Below are positions 16,268 through 25,900 of a stretch of DNA of 64,000 bases, piece by piece. Position 1 is the first letter of the stretch, and each line of letters starts with the position of its first letter. The notes below the pieces were generated by a model. It worked only from the letters and a program-made list of their open reading frames with translations, searched no databases and was not told where the DNA came from. The position numbers were made by a program, and so were the translations under genes. This DNA is from ZC4RG29 sp964521255 (lineage in GTDB: Bacteria; Bacteroidota; Bacteroidia; Cytophagales; Cyclobacteriaceae): positions 1 to 64,000 of the forward strand of contig CAZFRM010000015.1 in the NCBI GenBank assembly GCA_964521255.1, read 5' to 3'.

Positions 16268-17632
16268 TTAGCTTAAAGGAAGTGAAATGGTAAAGGTATT
16301 GCTATCTGCGGCATTGTTGCTGTACGATACCTTTCCGCTATAAAGGGTGAGGATTTTATTAATGAACACCAAACCAAGTCCAAAGCCTCTCGTGCCCTGA
16401 CTGTTCTCACCACGAAAGAAGTGTTGAAATAAAAACTGGCGTTCCTTCTCAAGGAGAATGGAACCATGATTTGTAAAGTCTATTGTCAATCGATCTTCAC
16501 CCGTGGTGATCGTGATCCGGGCCCGGTTGTCATCACTGTATTTTATGCAATTAAGCATCAGGTTCGACAGCGCTGCTTTCATCAAGCGGTCGTTTGCTGT
16601 AATGGTGAGATTGCTTTCATTAACCGAATTATCAGAGTATTCGATTGCAAATTGAAAATCGGGATAGAGAACATTGAATTCATTGATCAGGTCAAAAATA
16701 AGTTCATCGATTCTTACTCTCGTTTGCAATGAATCATTGCCCGACTCTGCCTTGGCGATTTCAAGCAATGAATTGATGATCTCACTTAAGCTTTTGGTAT
16801 TTTCTTTCTGAACGTTGATCATCTCCTTTATTTCTATTTCATCGGTTTCCTTTTCAATTTTTTCGAAATTGGAAACGAGCACTGCAATGGGCGTTTTTAA
16901 TTCATGTGATATGTGATGAACAGCATGCTTCTGAAAAGCAAAGGCTTCATTCATGCGTTGCATGAGTTCATTAAAACGATCTGCAAGTAATGATATCTCG
17001 TCTTTTGATCCTGTGGCAACAATTGGGTTGCTCTGGCCATTGAATTTGAAATCATTGATCTGCCGGGCAACATGATCAATGGAGTGCGTTATCTTTCGCG
17101 AAAGATAATACGAGACTAAGATGACAGCGAAGGAGATACCTCCGAGGGTAAGAAACAGAACATATTTAAGGTAGTTCAATTTCAGGTAACCCGATATATC
17201 ATACGCCTTGCTTATTCCATAATAGGCCTTTTCCTGGCGCTCAAGATATAACCCAACTACATCATAAAGACCATCCTTATGTTCAGTAGAAGGATTTGCC
17301 GGCGATAGTTCATCCAGTATCTGTGTTGAAAAAGTTATCGGCACATCATCTATACTGGAGTAGACAAGCGTTTTGCTTTTATCAAAGATCAGCAGCTTTT
17401 CATCATAGAGATCATGAATGCTGAGCTGATCCATCGCCTCAATCAAGCTCTGATCGATTTCTTTAAACTCGGTGAGAAACTTTAATGTGGTGTTAATTTT
17501 TTCGCGCTGACGCTGCTGAAACTCCTCCTCCCGGTATTGTGCAAACAAAGTGTAAATAAAAGCCAGGGCGGACGCCACCAGGAAAATGGTCACCACAGAA
17601 AAGTAAAGCAGAATTTTTCTTCTTATGCTCAT
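16268..17632 (-). CDS. Sensor histidine kinase of the metal efflux operon
   Basis: A 454-residue membrane kinase. A first helix (about 8-30), a periplasmic sensor of about 120 residues, a second helix (about 156-177), a HAMP linker, an H-box HHISHELKTP with the phosphorylated His243, and an ATPase domain with N, G1 (GTRGFGLGLVF) and G2 boxes. The sensor part has no recognised metal-binding motif. Its start overlaps the regulator's stop by 4 bases (ATGA). Cognate pairing with the regulator is clear from this overlap, and control of the efflux genes is inferred from the shared operon. Confidence 0.92.
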   Translation of the reverse strand: MSIRRKILLYFSVVTIFLVASALAFIYTLFAQYREEEFQQRQREKINTTLKFLTEFKEIDQSLIEAMDQLSIHDLYDEKLLIFDKSKTLVYSSIDDVPITFSTQILDELSPANPSTEHKDGLYDVVGLYLERQEKAYYGISKAYDISGYLKLNYLKYVLFLTLGGISFAVILVSYYLSRKITHSIDHVARQINDFKFNGQSNPIVATGSKDEISLLADRFNELMQRMNEAFAFQKHAVHHISHELKTPIAVLVSNFEKIEKETDEIEIKEMINVQKENTKSLSEIINSLLEIAKAESGNDSLQTRVRIDELIFDLINEFNVLYPDFQFAIEYSDNSVNESNLTITANDRLMKAALSNLMLNCIKYSDDNRARITITTGEDRLTIDFTNHGSILLEKERQFLFQHFFRGENSQGTRGFGLGLVFINKILTLYSGKVSYSNNAADSNTFTISLPLS

Positions 17633-18315
17633 TTCTCATCAAAGTAATAACCGTAACCAATCTTTGTCTTGATCGAATCCTTTCCGAACGGCTTATCAAT
17701 CTTCTTGCGCAGGAAGTTGATAAACACTTCTATGGTATTGGTGTTGGCATCGAATGACGCTCCCCATATTTCTTCGATCAGATCTTTTTTCGAAACCACC
17801 TCTCCTTTCGACAGCACTAACCGAACCAGTATTTGATATTCCCTCGGGGTAAGAATAATTTCTTCGTTCTTTCTTGTTACTTTTTTTGTTGATGTGTTGA
17901 TTACAATATCTCCTGCACGAATGGTCGGGTGGTTGCTCCCGGTGGCGGTGCGTGTATTGCGCTTTAATAAAGAATTGATCCGAAGCACCAGTTCCTTCAT
18001 GTAGAATGGTTTTGTCAGGTAGTCATCGGCGCCGCACTCATATCCCTGCACTTTATCTTCCAGTTCATCAAAGGCAGTAAGTATAATAACAGGTGTGCTC
18101 GTATTATACTTGCGGAAATCTTCACAAACAGTAAATCCATTTTTGCCCGGAAGATTCACATCGAGAACGACGCAGTTATATTCATTCTTCTTAAGAAATT
18201 TCTCTGCCAGCAATCCGTCAAAAACCGAGGTCACATCAAACGACTCGGCCAGCAAGGCTTCTTTTATGTTTTGATTGATGATCGGATCATCCTCTATTAA
18301 TAATATCTTTTTCAT
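17629..18315 (-). CDS. OmpR/PhoB-type response regulator
   Basis: A 228-residue two-component regulator. The ATG at 18315 gives the normal family start (MKKILLIEDD); the upstream ORF extension to 18390 is not receiver sequence. Acidic pocket Asp9/Asp10, phospho-acceptor Asp52 (VVLDVNLPG) and Lys102 (LTKPF) are intact. The C-terminal winged helix (residues about 130-226) includes LTPREYQIL and GYGYYF. It leads the operon RR-HK-TolC-adaptor-RND, an arrangement in which the regulator would activate its own operon. Confidence 0.94.
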   Translation of the reverse strand: MKKILLIEDDPIINQNIKEALLAESFDVTSVFDGLLAEKFLKKNEYNCVVLDVNLPGKNGFTVCEDFRKYNTSTPVIILTAFDELEDKVQGYECGADDYLTKPFYMKELVLRINSLLKRNTRTATGSNHPTIRAGDIVINTSTKKVTRKNEEIILTPREYQILVRLVLSKGEVVSKKDLIEEIWGASFDANTNTIEVFINFLRKKIDKPFGKDSIKTKIGYGYYFDEK

Positions 18316-18444
18316 GAAGTCGCGCCCTCCGCGTACGAAAATTAGGCAAATATTCAGAGATGCATTATATTTTGTTTTGTTCCGACACACTCGCTTTACT
18401 TTGAAAACTTATAAGCATAAGCTTTACTAACGTTCAACACAGAC

Positions 18445-19365
18445 ATGAAGTATTTACCATTTTTAACAGGAACGTATACCACCGCCCCCGGGCTCTCTCC
18501 CATGGCCAAAGCCGAAGGGAAAGAGAAACTAATATTTCAGATTGATGAAAATTACGATCACTATTTCGAAAACAAGCTGGCGTGCCGGAAAGAAAACATC
18601 AGAAAATATTTTTTGGAATACGAATTACGGAGCGAAACAATACAAGCCGCAAATGCATTCCTTGTAAACCAACTGGTGAAAGAATATCCTGATCAATTTA
18701 TTTTTCAACCCACCGCGGAAAGATTCTCACTCATCAATAAGAGAAATAATGATCACTTCGTATGGGATAAGGATTGGTATGCTGTGGAGAGCACAATCTA
18801 TGCAACTCTTTTTGATGCCTTGTGCAGCCAGGTGCAGGAGGATGTTGCCATTGTTCAAGTCGATAACGAAAGCGAATATTTGACTGCTATTCATCTTTGC
18901 TCACCAAACCACTGGGCACCCAAAGATAAAATAGGAAAACCATTCACGGCCATCCATGCACCTGTACCGGCAATGGAGCGAACACTCCTTCACTATCAGA
19001 AAATGTTGGCTGCCATAATCAACGGACCAGCATCCACTCGTTTCGCGTGGGGCATTGCTACCGATACACGATTGAATCATCATCCGGAAGCACCGCCCGG
19101 AATTGAGCAACATGAATGGGATGGGAGAAAGCACGATGAGAACACAACATGGTATGTTCGGAGTGAAAGACAAAACCTTATCGGCTTACCGGAAGTAAAT
19201 GCATTTCTGTTCACAATAAGAACATACTTTTACGAAGTTGATGAATTATCACATCATGAAAAGTTGATGTTACTATCTGCAGTTAAAAGTATGAGCCAGG
19301 ATACATTGCGATACAAAGGGCTTACGGACTCCGTTAGGCTACTGGAAGAAAAATTAAGTGAATGA
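18445..19365 (+). CDS. HODM-like haem-dependent oxidative N-demethylase (DUF3445)
   Basis: A 306-residue protein with the DUF3445/HODM family pattern: FNEXX-like core WLDEDY replaced by FQIDENYDHYF near 30-40, the central block (HLCSPNHWAPKDKIGKPF, about 150-168), IHAPVP, and the C-terminal signature RSERQNLIGLPEVNAFLFTIRTYF. In fungi and some bacteria, relatives bind haem and demethylate amines such as dimethylamine. It stands alone, divergent from the metal-efflux operon and without ferredoxin, reductase or amine-catabolism neighbours, so the substrate and electron source are open. No signal peptide is present, so it is cytoplasmic. Confidence 0.85.
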   Translation: MKYLPFLTGTYTTAPGLSPMAKAEGKEKLIFQIDENYDHYFENKLACRKENIRKYFLEYELRSETIQAANAFLVNQLVKEYPDQFIFQPTAERFSLINKRNNDHFVWDKDWYAVESTIYATLFDALCSQVQEDVAIVQVDNESEYLTAIHLCSPNHWAPKDKIGKPFTAIHAPVPAMERTLLHYQKMLAAIINGPASTRFAWGIATDTRLNHHPEAPPGIEQHEWDGRKHDENTTWYVRSERQNLIGLPEVNAFLFTIRTYFYEVDELSHHEKLMLLSAVKSMSQDTLRYKGLTDSVRLLEEKLSE

Positions 19366-19751
19366 TCTTCGCTCTCTTTATTCCCGCTGATAACGCAGAT
19401 TATTAATAGAAAGCCTTCTGCGTTTATCTGCTTGCCTGCCGAAGCGGCTTCACGCAGGCAGGCGCGATCTGCGGGAGAATTTATGGCAAGACGATCTTAC
19501 CTTATTATTAATGAGAGCATCGTTTACTAATATAAAACATTTTATCAGCCAGATATTAACCAATGTCGAAAAGTAGGCAATAGGCAATCGCAGTAGGCAA
19601 AATTGCCTATTGCCATTTGCTTACTGCCATTTTTTCGTTTGTATCATAGATTTTTGAATGAACTAAGTAGCACTAAATCACTAAACGATTATTAAATACT
19701 TGTTTTAATTGGGATCACTCTTTAAACTTGCAGCCCAATAAATTTACGCCC
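19366..19751. other. Repeat-rich intergenic region
   Basis: There is no gene here. From 19385 to 19475 there is a TCTGCG-containing repeat with an imperfect hairpin built on CCTGCC and GGCAGG, ending in GATCTGCGGGAG, similar to the tail at 8566-8580. From 19498 to 19689 lies a longer dispersed element (own entry). The last 60 bases form the leader of the cyclophilin gene. Confidence 0.6.
19498..19689 (+). repeat. ~190-bp dispersed element, copy 1
   Basis: It matches 56245-56436 in opposite orientation with only scattered substitutions and small indels over its whole length. Short inverted ends are visible (ATCGTTTACT near 19519 and ACTAAACGAT near 19679), as is a central TAGGCAATAGGCAAT / ATTGCCTATTGCC hairpin. 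It encodes nothing and looks like a miniature element (MITE or REP-like) whose movement would depend on enzymes from elsewhere. Confidence 0.85.
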
Positions 19752-20198
19752 ATGAAAATAGCTGAAATACACACCAAAAAAGGAGTGATGAAAATTAAGT
19801 TCTTTGAAGAAGATGCACCGGGTACGGTAAAGAATTTCATTGACCTGGCAGAACATAACTTTTATGACGGACTGATCTTCCATAGAGTCATTCCCAACTT
19901 TATGGTTCAGGGTGGTTGCCCGAATGGAATTGGCAATGGCGGACCAGGTTATAAAATCAAATGTGAACTAACGGGACAGAATCAGTATCACGACAGAGGT
20001 GTACTTTCAATGGCACATGCAGGACGGGATACCGGTGGATCACAATTCTTCATTTGCCACAATCGTGAAAATACAAAGCATCTTGATCGTAATCATACAG
20101 TATTTGGAAAAGTGTACGAAGGCGTTGATATCGTTGACCAAATACGTCAGGGAGATGTGATGGAGAAAGTTGTTATTAAGGAAGTTGAATCAGTTTGA
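19752..20198 (+). CDS. Cyclophilin-type peptidyl-prolyl cis-trans isomerase
   Basis: A 148-residue single-domain cytoplasmic cyclophilin that catalyses proline isomerisation during protein folding. The start is the ATG at 19752; the upstream TTG extension is not conserved in character. Core motifs: TVKNFIDLAEHNFYDGLIFH with the catalytic arginine in FHRVIPNFMVQGG, then SMAHAGRDTGGSQFFI and a conserved C-terminal HTVFGKVYEGVDIVD. There is no signal peptide. Confidence 0.95.
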   Translation: MKIAEIHTKKGVMKIKFFEEDAPGTVKNFIDLAEHNFYDGLIFHRVIPNFMVQGGCPNGIGNGGPGYKIKCELTGQNQYHDRGVLSMAHAGRDTGGSQFFICHNRENTKHLDRNHTVFGKVYEGVDIVDQIRQGDVMEKVVIKEVESV

Positions 20199-20258
20199 TT
20201 TATCAATGTATCGATGTACCAATTTTGTAATCATGATTGGTACATCGGATACAGCATA

Positions 20259-20597
20259 TCAAATGACCCTTATTTTTGTGAGGTGACTCAGTTTAAAATC
20301 TGTCTTACTATTATCAACTCCAAAACGTGAATTAACATATCCCTTTTTATATTTTTTAACACGTGCCTCAAACTCAATACTAACGCCTTCTGACAGTACA
20401 AGCTTCTCAAATGCTTTTGTAAAATTAATCCACACGTGATCTGTGATCATCTTACTGGTTTCTGTATCGACAACATTTTTTAACAAAATAGTTTCCTCGC
20501 TATAACCCTTGAAGTTTATTTTCTTGCCAATGCGACTAAAAACTGCCCTGAACTTTTTCCGTTGTCCATCTGACGCAGCTAATTTTTTACGGATCAT
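20259..20597 (-). CDS. Conserved Bacteroidota hypothetical protein, OB-like
   Basis: A 112-residue basic cytoplasmic protein. Alternating beta-strand stretches (KFRAVFSRIG, ETILLKNVV, VSIEFEARVKKYKKGY, FKLSHLTKIRVI) suggest a small beta-barrel of OB type. I recall similar orphan proteins ending in KLSHPTKI in other Bacteroidota but know no function. It is followed 11 bases upstream by the TRIC-like channel gene on the same strand, so the two may be co-transcribed. Confidence 0.7.
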   Translation of the reverse strand: MIRKKLAASDGQRKKFRAVFSRIGKKINFKGYSEETILLKNVVDTETSKMITDHVWINFTKAFEKLVLSEGVSIEFEARVKKYKKGYVNSRFGVDNSKTDFKLSHLTKIRVI

Positions 20598-20608
20598 TAA
20601 AAATGAAG

Positions 20609-21217
20609 TTATCTTCTGAAGTTTGGTAAAGAAAGTCTGTACTTCACCGCCAGCAAGCGAATGACCAAAATAAGTATGATTGAAACAATGAGATTAATAT
20701 CCCGGTCAACACCTGCACGATAAAGAACTAAATACAAAATGGCTCCTGCAAGACAAGCCGTTGCATAAATCTCCTTTCGGAAAATAACCGGTATTTCGTT
20801 GGTAAGCGTGTCGCGAATCACACCTCCCATCACGGCGCTGAACATTCCCATGATAGCTGCGATTTCAGGGCGTACGCCAAGGCTTAGCGCTTTCTCAACG
20901 CCAATGATGGCAAAAAAAGAAATTCCCATGGCATCAAAGAATAAAAACGTGCGGCGAAGTTCAACAAGGTGTCTGAAAAATACATAAGCAACGATAACAC
21001 CGGCAAAAATAGAATAGAGAAAATAAATATCACCAATCCATACAAGGGGATAACTTCCCAGCATAATATCGCGCACAGTACCACCACCGATAGCCGTTAC
21101 AAATCCTGTAAACCCCGCACCAAACAAATCATCATGATGACCCTGAATAGCCAATGCGCCAGAGACCGCAAAGAAGAAAGTGCCTGATAGTTCAAGAATG
21201 TATTGCAGGTTAGTCAT
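20609..21217 (-). CDS. TRIC-like cation channel family protein (UPF0126/YicG)
   Basis: A 202-residue inner-membrane protein with two internally repeated three-helix units, each carrying a conserved glycine-rich segment: AIGGGTVRDIMLG near 41-53 and VMGGVIRDTLTNE near 129-141. These are the hallmarks of prokaryotic trimeric intracellular cation (TRIC) channel relatives and of E. coli YicG. The ion carried here is not known. Confidence 0.9.
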   Translation of the reverse strand: MTNLQYILELSGTFFFAVSGALAIQGHHDDLFGAGFTGFVTAIGGGTVRDIMLGSYPLVWIGDIYFLYSIFAGVIVAYVFFRHLVELRRTFLFFDAMGISFFAIIGVEKALSLGVRPEIAAIMGMFSAVMGGVIRDTLTNEIPVIFRKEIYATACLAGAILYLVLYRAGVDRDINLIVSIILILVIRLLAVKYRLSLPNFRR

Positions 21218-21288
21218 TCAATGATGTAGTGAATAATAGTTTACATTAATAATTGCTGTCATTCGACTAAAATGTAGCATTCGTTTCA

Positions 21289-21403
21289 ATCCCTTGATTT
21301 TCTTGATGTTTCTTTCTCTGGCCCTGCCTTTGCCGGCAGGCAGGCTCACTCATACCTCTCTCCGAGGGAGAGAGACTATGGAATCAAGAAAATCAAGGGA
21401 TTA
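21289..21403. repeat. 115-bp element with perfect 20-bp inverted ends
   Basis: The left end AATCCCTTGATTTTCTTGAT and the right end ATCAAGAAAATCAAGGGATT are exact inverted copies. The interior carries two further hairpins (CTGCCTTTGCCGGCAGGCAG and CCTCTCTCCGAGGGAGAGAG). It lies in the gap between the TRIC-like gene and the esterase gene and encodes nothing. It looks like a miniature inverted-repeat element and would also fold into a long cruciform or RNA hairpin. Confidence 0.85.
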
Positions 21404-21444
21404 CATAAGTCTTCGTTTTTTAGTCGGACATTAGTGATTAATAA

Positions 21445-22536
21445 TTACTTGTCCACTCTTTTCCACCCCTTTAGTTTGCTTATGTATTCGGTCAGTTCAT
21501 TGCCGTTCCTTTCATGTTGTGCTACATTGGGATGACTGTCAACACCTATTCCAAGATCACCGGTTTGCTGCGACATCTCAAAGAAATAAACACTCCCTTT
21601 TTTCTTTTCATTAGCCTTGTCAACAATTACCTGCAAATACCGTCTTACATGAAGAAGATCGTCGCCTGACAACATTGACCCCAGTAAGCATAGAATGTCA
21701 GCGCCTTTATTATAGTCTTGTACACTTTCAATAAAGTTAATGTAGTTACTTACATACAATGCAGAATCTCCACCACCTGTACTGAAATCATTTGTGCCCA
21801 GGTTAATACAAATCAAATCCGGTTTTTCTTTAAAGCTATAAATGGGAGTATCGTCATAAAGAAAGATACGATTATAATAATTGGGCATATTATCAGCATT
21901 CCCTTCAAGAGGTCCGTCGTAATTACGATAAATTCCGATTCCCGATTTGCAAACTGCAAGATGCCTTGCATTAAAGTTACGTGAGGTAATGGCAGCATAA
22001 GTAAGGTAGTGATTCTCTGTCGCTGCGCTGAATTTATCAACGTCGTTCTTTCCTTCATTGCCGTAACCACAGGTTATTGAATTACCTATATATTCAATGA
22101 GGTGATCACGCTTGTTCTTTACCGGTTCAATACTTCCACCTTTTTCAAACACAAAGCCAAGGAATTGTGTCTTCCCAAACATTTCTTCCGTCAGTTTGAA
22201 TATTTCAATTTCGTGTACATCATCAGAAAGATCCCTGGCCAGTTCGTAGGTCTTTAAACCTCCCTGCACTTTTAACCTGGAGATAACCTTATTGTCGAGA
22301 ATGATATTGTAATAGTTTTCTTTACCATCATCATATAATATGATTGATACATCAGGTCCTTTGAACGCTGCACGAATAGAAACTCCGGAATAAGAAAACT
22401 TTGGCGCTTTAGGTTCTGAGAAATCAATTCGTCCGGTATATTCAATAAGCTCATTGCCGGGATCAATTGTAACCGGTTTGATCGTACAGCCTGTGATGGT
22501 TATGATCAGGCCGACCAGGCATAGAATACCTTTCAT
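21445..22536 (-). CDS. SGNH/GDSL lipoprotein esterase, CE2-like
   Basis: A 363-residue surface lipoprotein. The ATG at 22536 gives a signal with lipobox (ITGC, Cys17); the ORF upstream to 22725 is not signal-like. An N-terminal jelly-roll domain (about 30-140) precedes an SGNH hydrolase domain: nucleophile Ser153 in GNSIT, LGTND at 246-250, and the Asp333/His335 pair in DSHPN. This two-domain order is that of carbohydrate esterase family 2 acetyl-xylan/mannan esterases. It probably removes acetyl groups from polysaccharides, which would suit the GH43 and DUF1080 proteins encoded nearby. Confidence 0.88.
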   Translation of the reverse strand: MKGILCLVGLIITITGCTIKPVTIDPGNELIEYTGRIDFSEPKAPKFSYSGVSIRAAFKGPDVSIILYDDGKENYYNIILDNKVISRLKVQGGLKTYELARDLSDDVHEIEIFKLTEEMFGKTQFLGFVFEKGGSIEPVKNKRDHLIEYIGNSITCGYGNEGKNDVDKFSAATENHYLTYAAITSRNFNARHLAVCKSGIGIYRNYDGPLEGNADNMPNYYNRIFLYDDTPIYSFKEKPDLICINLGTNDFSTGGGDSALYVSNYINFIESVQDYNKGADILCLLGSMLSGDDLLHVRRYLQVIVDKANEKKKGSVYFFEMSQQTGDLGIGVDSHPNVAQHERNGNELTEYISKLKGWKRVDK

Positions 22537-22673
22537 GGATGATAAAGTTTGGAGTTCAATAATAAAGATAAGACGGTAGCTAACCAACAGGTAATTTTTG
22601 TATCGGGTAAAATCCTTACAAGCGATATCCAATGTATCAGAATAGAGCATAGTATACCCTCCAACAATGCCTA

Positions 22674-22880
22674 TCAGAATATAATATAAAGCAGAAAAAG
22701 TATAATCAATACGATGGCTATCCATTTCATACCTGAACTGTAGCCTGTGAATTCATAACCACAGATAGGGCAAGTCCTGCTTTTCTCGTCAACCTGCATG
22801 GCACATGACGGACATTCTTTCTTTTTCACCTTTCTTTGTAAAATTGAATCAAATTTAAGAGAAAATAGACAGTACTGCAT
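22674..22880 (-). CDS. Small zinc-ribbon membrane protein
   Basis: Up to 68 residues. Two CxxC knuckles (CPSC and CPICGYEF, residues about 24-43) form a zinc ribbon, followed by a single C-terminal transmembrane helix (about 49-68). The zinc end would face the cytoplasm. Its start is uncertain because the first 17 residues are not conserved in character. No function can be assigned. Confidence 0.7.
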   Translation of the reverse strand: MQYCLFSLKFDSILQRKVKKKECPSCAMQVDEKSRTCPICGYEFTGYSSGMKWIAIVLIILFLLYIIF

Positions 22881-22956
22881 TCGTCAAAAATCAAATCAAA
22901 AACAATAAGGCTTTTAATCAAAAAGTAATTAAATTAATTTGGTTATATATCAAACG

Positions 22957-25900
22957 ATGAGTTCCTTCCAGAACCGGAGCATGTGGCGCTACTTACAATT
23001 ATTATTCTTCATTCTCATTTCACGGCCTGTATGCCTCGCACAGGATAATTCAGAAAGTTCAATTCGCTTCCATCACATAACACCGGATGAAAGTTTTGGA
23101 GTGGGAAGCACCTGGGCTATACTGGAAGATCATGAAGGCTTTATCTGGTTTGGCACAGAAGACGGCTTGCTTAAATATGATGGTTATCAACTCACCTCAT
23201 ATCGTCAAAGCAACACGGGCTCAAATTCTCTAATAGGCAACATAATCGTGTGTCTCTTTGAAGACAGTCATCACAATTTATGGATCGGATCATTTGGCGC
23301 AGGTCTTAACCTTTATGTCAGGAGCGAAAACAAGTTTTATAATTTTAATCATGATCCTGACAATCCAAACTCATTGCCATTTGATGGTGTGAAAACAATA
23401 CTGGAAGATTCAAATGGAATCCTTTGGTTCGGCACAGAAGGAGGCGGTATCGCTACTCTTCCTGTTAATGAAGTGAATCAGAATCTGCCAAATTTAAAAT
23501 TCAATGTTATCCAGCACGATCCGAATAACCCTAATAGTTTAGGCGCTAATTCTATCAGGTCCCTGACACAAGACAAAAAAGGGAACATCTATGTAGGCAC
23601 ATACGGAAACGGTCTCAACATAATCGACTCTACACGAAAAAACTTCACGCGACTTCCCCACGATGATGCAAACGCCAACAGTCCTGGAGGAAATATTATT
23701 TTTGAAGTTTTTGTTGATTCGAAAGAAAGGGTGTGGATCGGTACACACAACGCCGGCCTGGACCTTTATTTACCGGAGGAAAAAAGATTCATTCATTATC
23801 CGGCTTCTTCAAGTCCAACAACACTCCATCACAATGAAGTTGAAACCATAACAGAAGATGAATCAGGTACCATTTGGGTAGGCACTGACAACGGACTTAG
23901 CCGGATGCTGGACGCCCACAGTCCTGTTCCCGAAAATAAATTCGAAACATTTCATCACGAGCCGCAATATGGATCTGGCATCTTAAGTAATTCTATAAAA
24001 ATTGCTTATGTCGATAGTCATAACACACTGTGGGTAGGTTCGTACTACGGTGGCATTAACGTCTATAATAAAAATCATTTCAAATTTCAGCCTATCCGTA
24101 ATAAACCATGGAAGAAAAATAGTCTCAGCGGTAATAATGTAACTTCTTTTGCAGAAGATCAACACGGCAACGTATGGATAGGAACAGATGGCGGGGGACT
24201 GAACTTGCTTCCGAATGCATTTGAAAACATTCTAAAGGATCAGTATAAAGTGATTGAACTGATCAATCCATTCACAAAGAAAATTCAATTAAAAATTAAG
24301 TCCCTTGCCCTTGATACTAGCGGCAATCTTTGGGTAGGCACCTGGGGGAGTGGCATGTTCAGATACAATACTGTCAACGGCAGTTATAAATATTTTGGAC
24401 AGGATGACGATGACCCCTCATTTGAGGGCTACAGTGTGCTTACTATGAAAGTTGATAAGGATAATAATCTCTGGGCCGGCACCTTAACTAACGGCCTGAC
24501 CTTTTATAATCAAAAGAAAAATTCATTCTACACTTACCGTGTGGAAGCCGGTAGTCGTCATAACCTTACTGCAACCCGGATCAATTCTATTTTTATTGAT
24601 TCGAAAGATCGTGTTTGGATTGGTGGTGACATCGGTGGGTTAAACTTGTACAACAAAACGGATGATACCTTTACACAAATCCGTTACGAGACGATTTTAA
24701 CGGATAAGGTATCTATTCTTAGCCTCACCGAATCCAAAGATGGAAAAATATGGATCGGCACAATTTCAGGCGTGGTGGTTTACGATCCTGAGCAAAAGAC
24801 TGCAGTTTCTTACAGCGAACAGAATGGATTACCGGATAATGTCATTCATGCAATGCTGGAAGATGATGAAGGAAGAATTTGGATGAGCACCAACCGGGGT
24901 ATTGTTGTATTTGATGAGGAGTTGGGTGCTGTGTCGGACTTTAACAAAGGAGACGGGTTGCAGGGCAATCAATTTAACCATAACAGCGCATACCGGTCAC
25001 GTAATGGATTGATGTTTTTTGGCGGTACAAATGGATGGAACGCTTTTTATCCGAAAGAGATACAAAAAATTGACGAGCAATTACCCATAGCATTTACCAA
25101 ATTTTGGGTTAATGGCGAATTGGTAGATTTGAATTCTCCGGCTTCGCCTTTAACCGCTCCCCTCAATTCATCTCAAACAATAAATTTATTGCACGACCAA
25201 AATTCATTTGCGCTGGAGTTTGCTTCCCTTGAATTCAACTTTTCCGATGAGAGCAATTATGCCTATATACTTGAAGGATTCAACGACAAGTGGCAATACC
25301 TTGAAAACGACAGAAAAGTCTCCTTCACGAATCTTTTTCCACGAACGTATACATTAAAAATCCGGGCAACCAATAAAGATGGCTTTTGGTCGGAAAGAGC
25401 CCAGCCATTAAAAATAATTATTCATCCTGCCTGGTGGCAAACAATATGGTTTAAAATCGGAACCCTGGCGCTGCTGGGTGCCTTGATTTTTATTGCGCAT
25501 AAAATCAGAATTCGTTTGCTTGTGTCTCAACGAAACAAGCTTGAAACACTTGTCAATGAAAGAACCGTTGAACTCAGGGATTCTAATCAAATGCTGAAAA
25601 GTAAAATTGAGGAAATCAATTCCATTAATGTTCTCCTGAACAAACAACGCAATGAGATCATTGAAAAAAATAATGAGATCCTCTCACAAAATGAAGAGCT
25701 CTCATCACAAAATGAGCAGATCGTACTTCAACAGCAAAGTTTGCTCACAGCGCAGGATCGCCTGAAAGAAATCAATGAGAAGCTTGAAAAACTTGTAGAT
25801 GAAAGAACAGCTGAGCTTCAATCAACAATAAAAAAATTAAATAAAACTGTAAATGAGCTGGACCGGTTCGTCTACAGCGCCTCGCATGACCTTAGTGCGC

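Noticed and set aside
21445..22725. 426-residue form of the SGNH lipoprotein
   Set aside because: The extra 63 residues are not signal-like, while the ATG at 22536 gives a clear lipoprotein signal.
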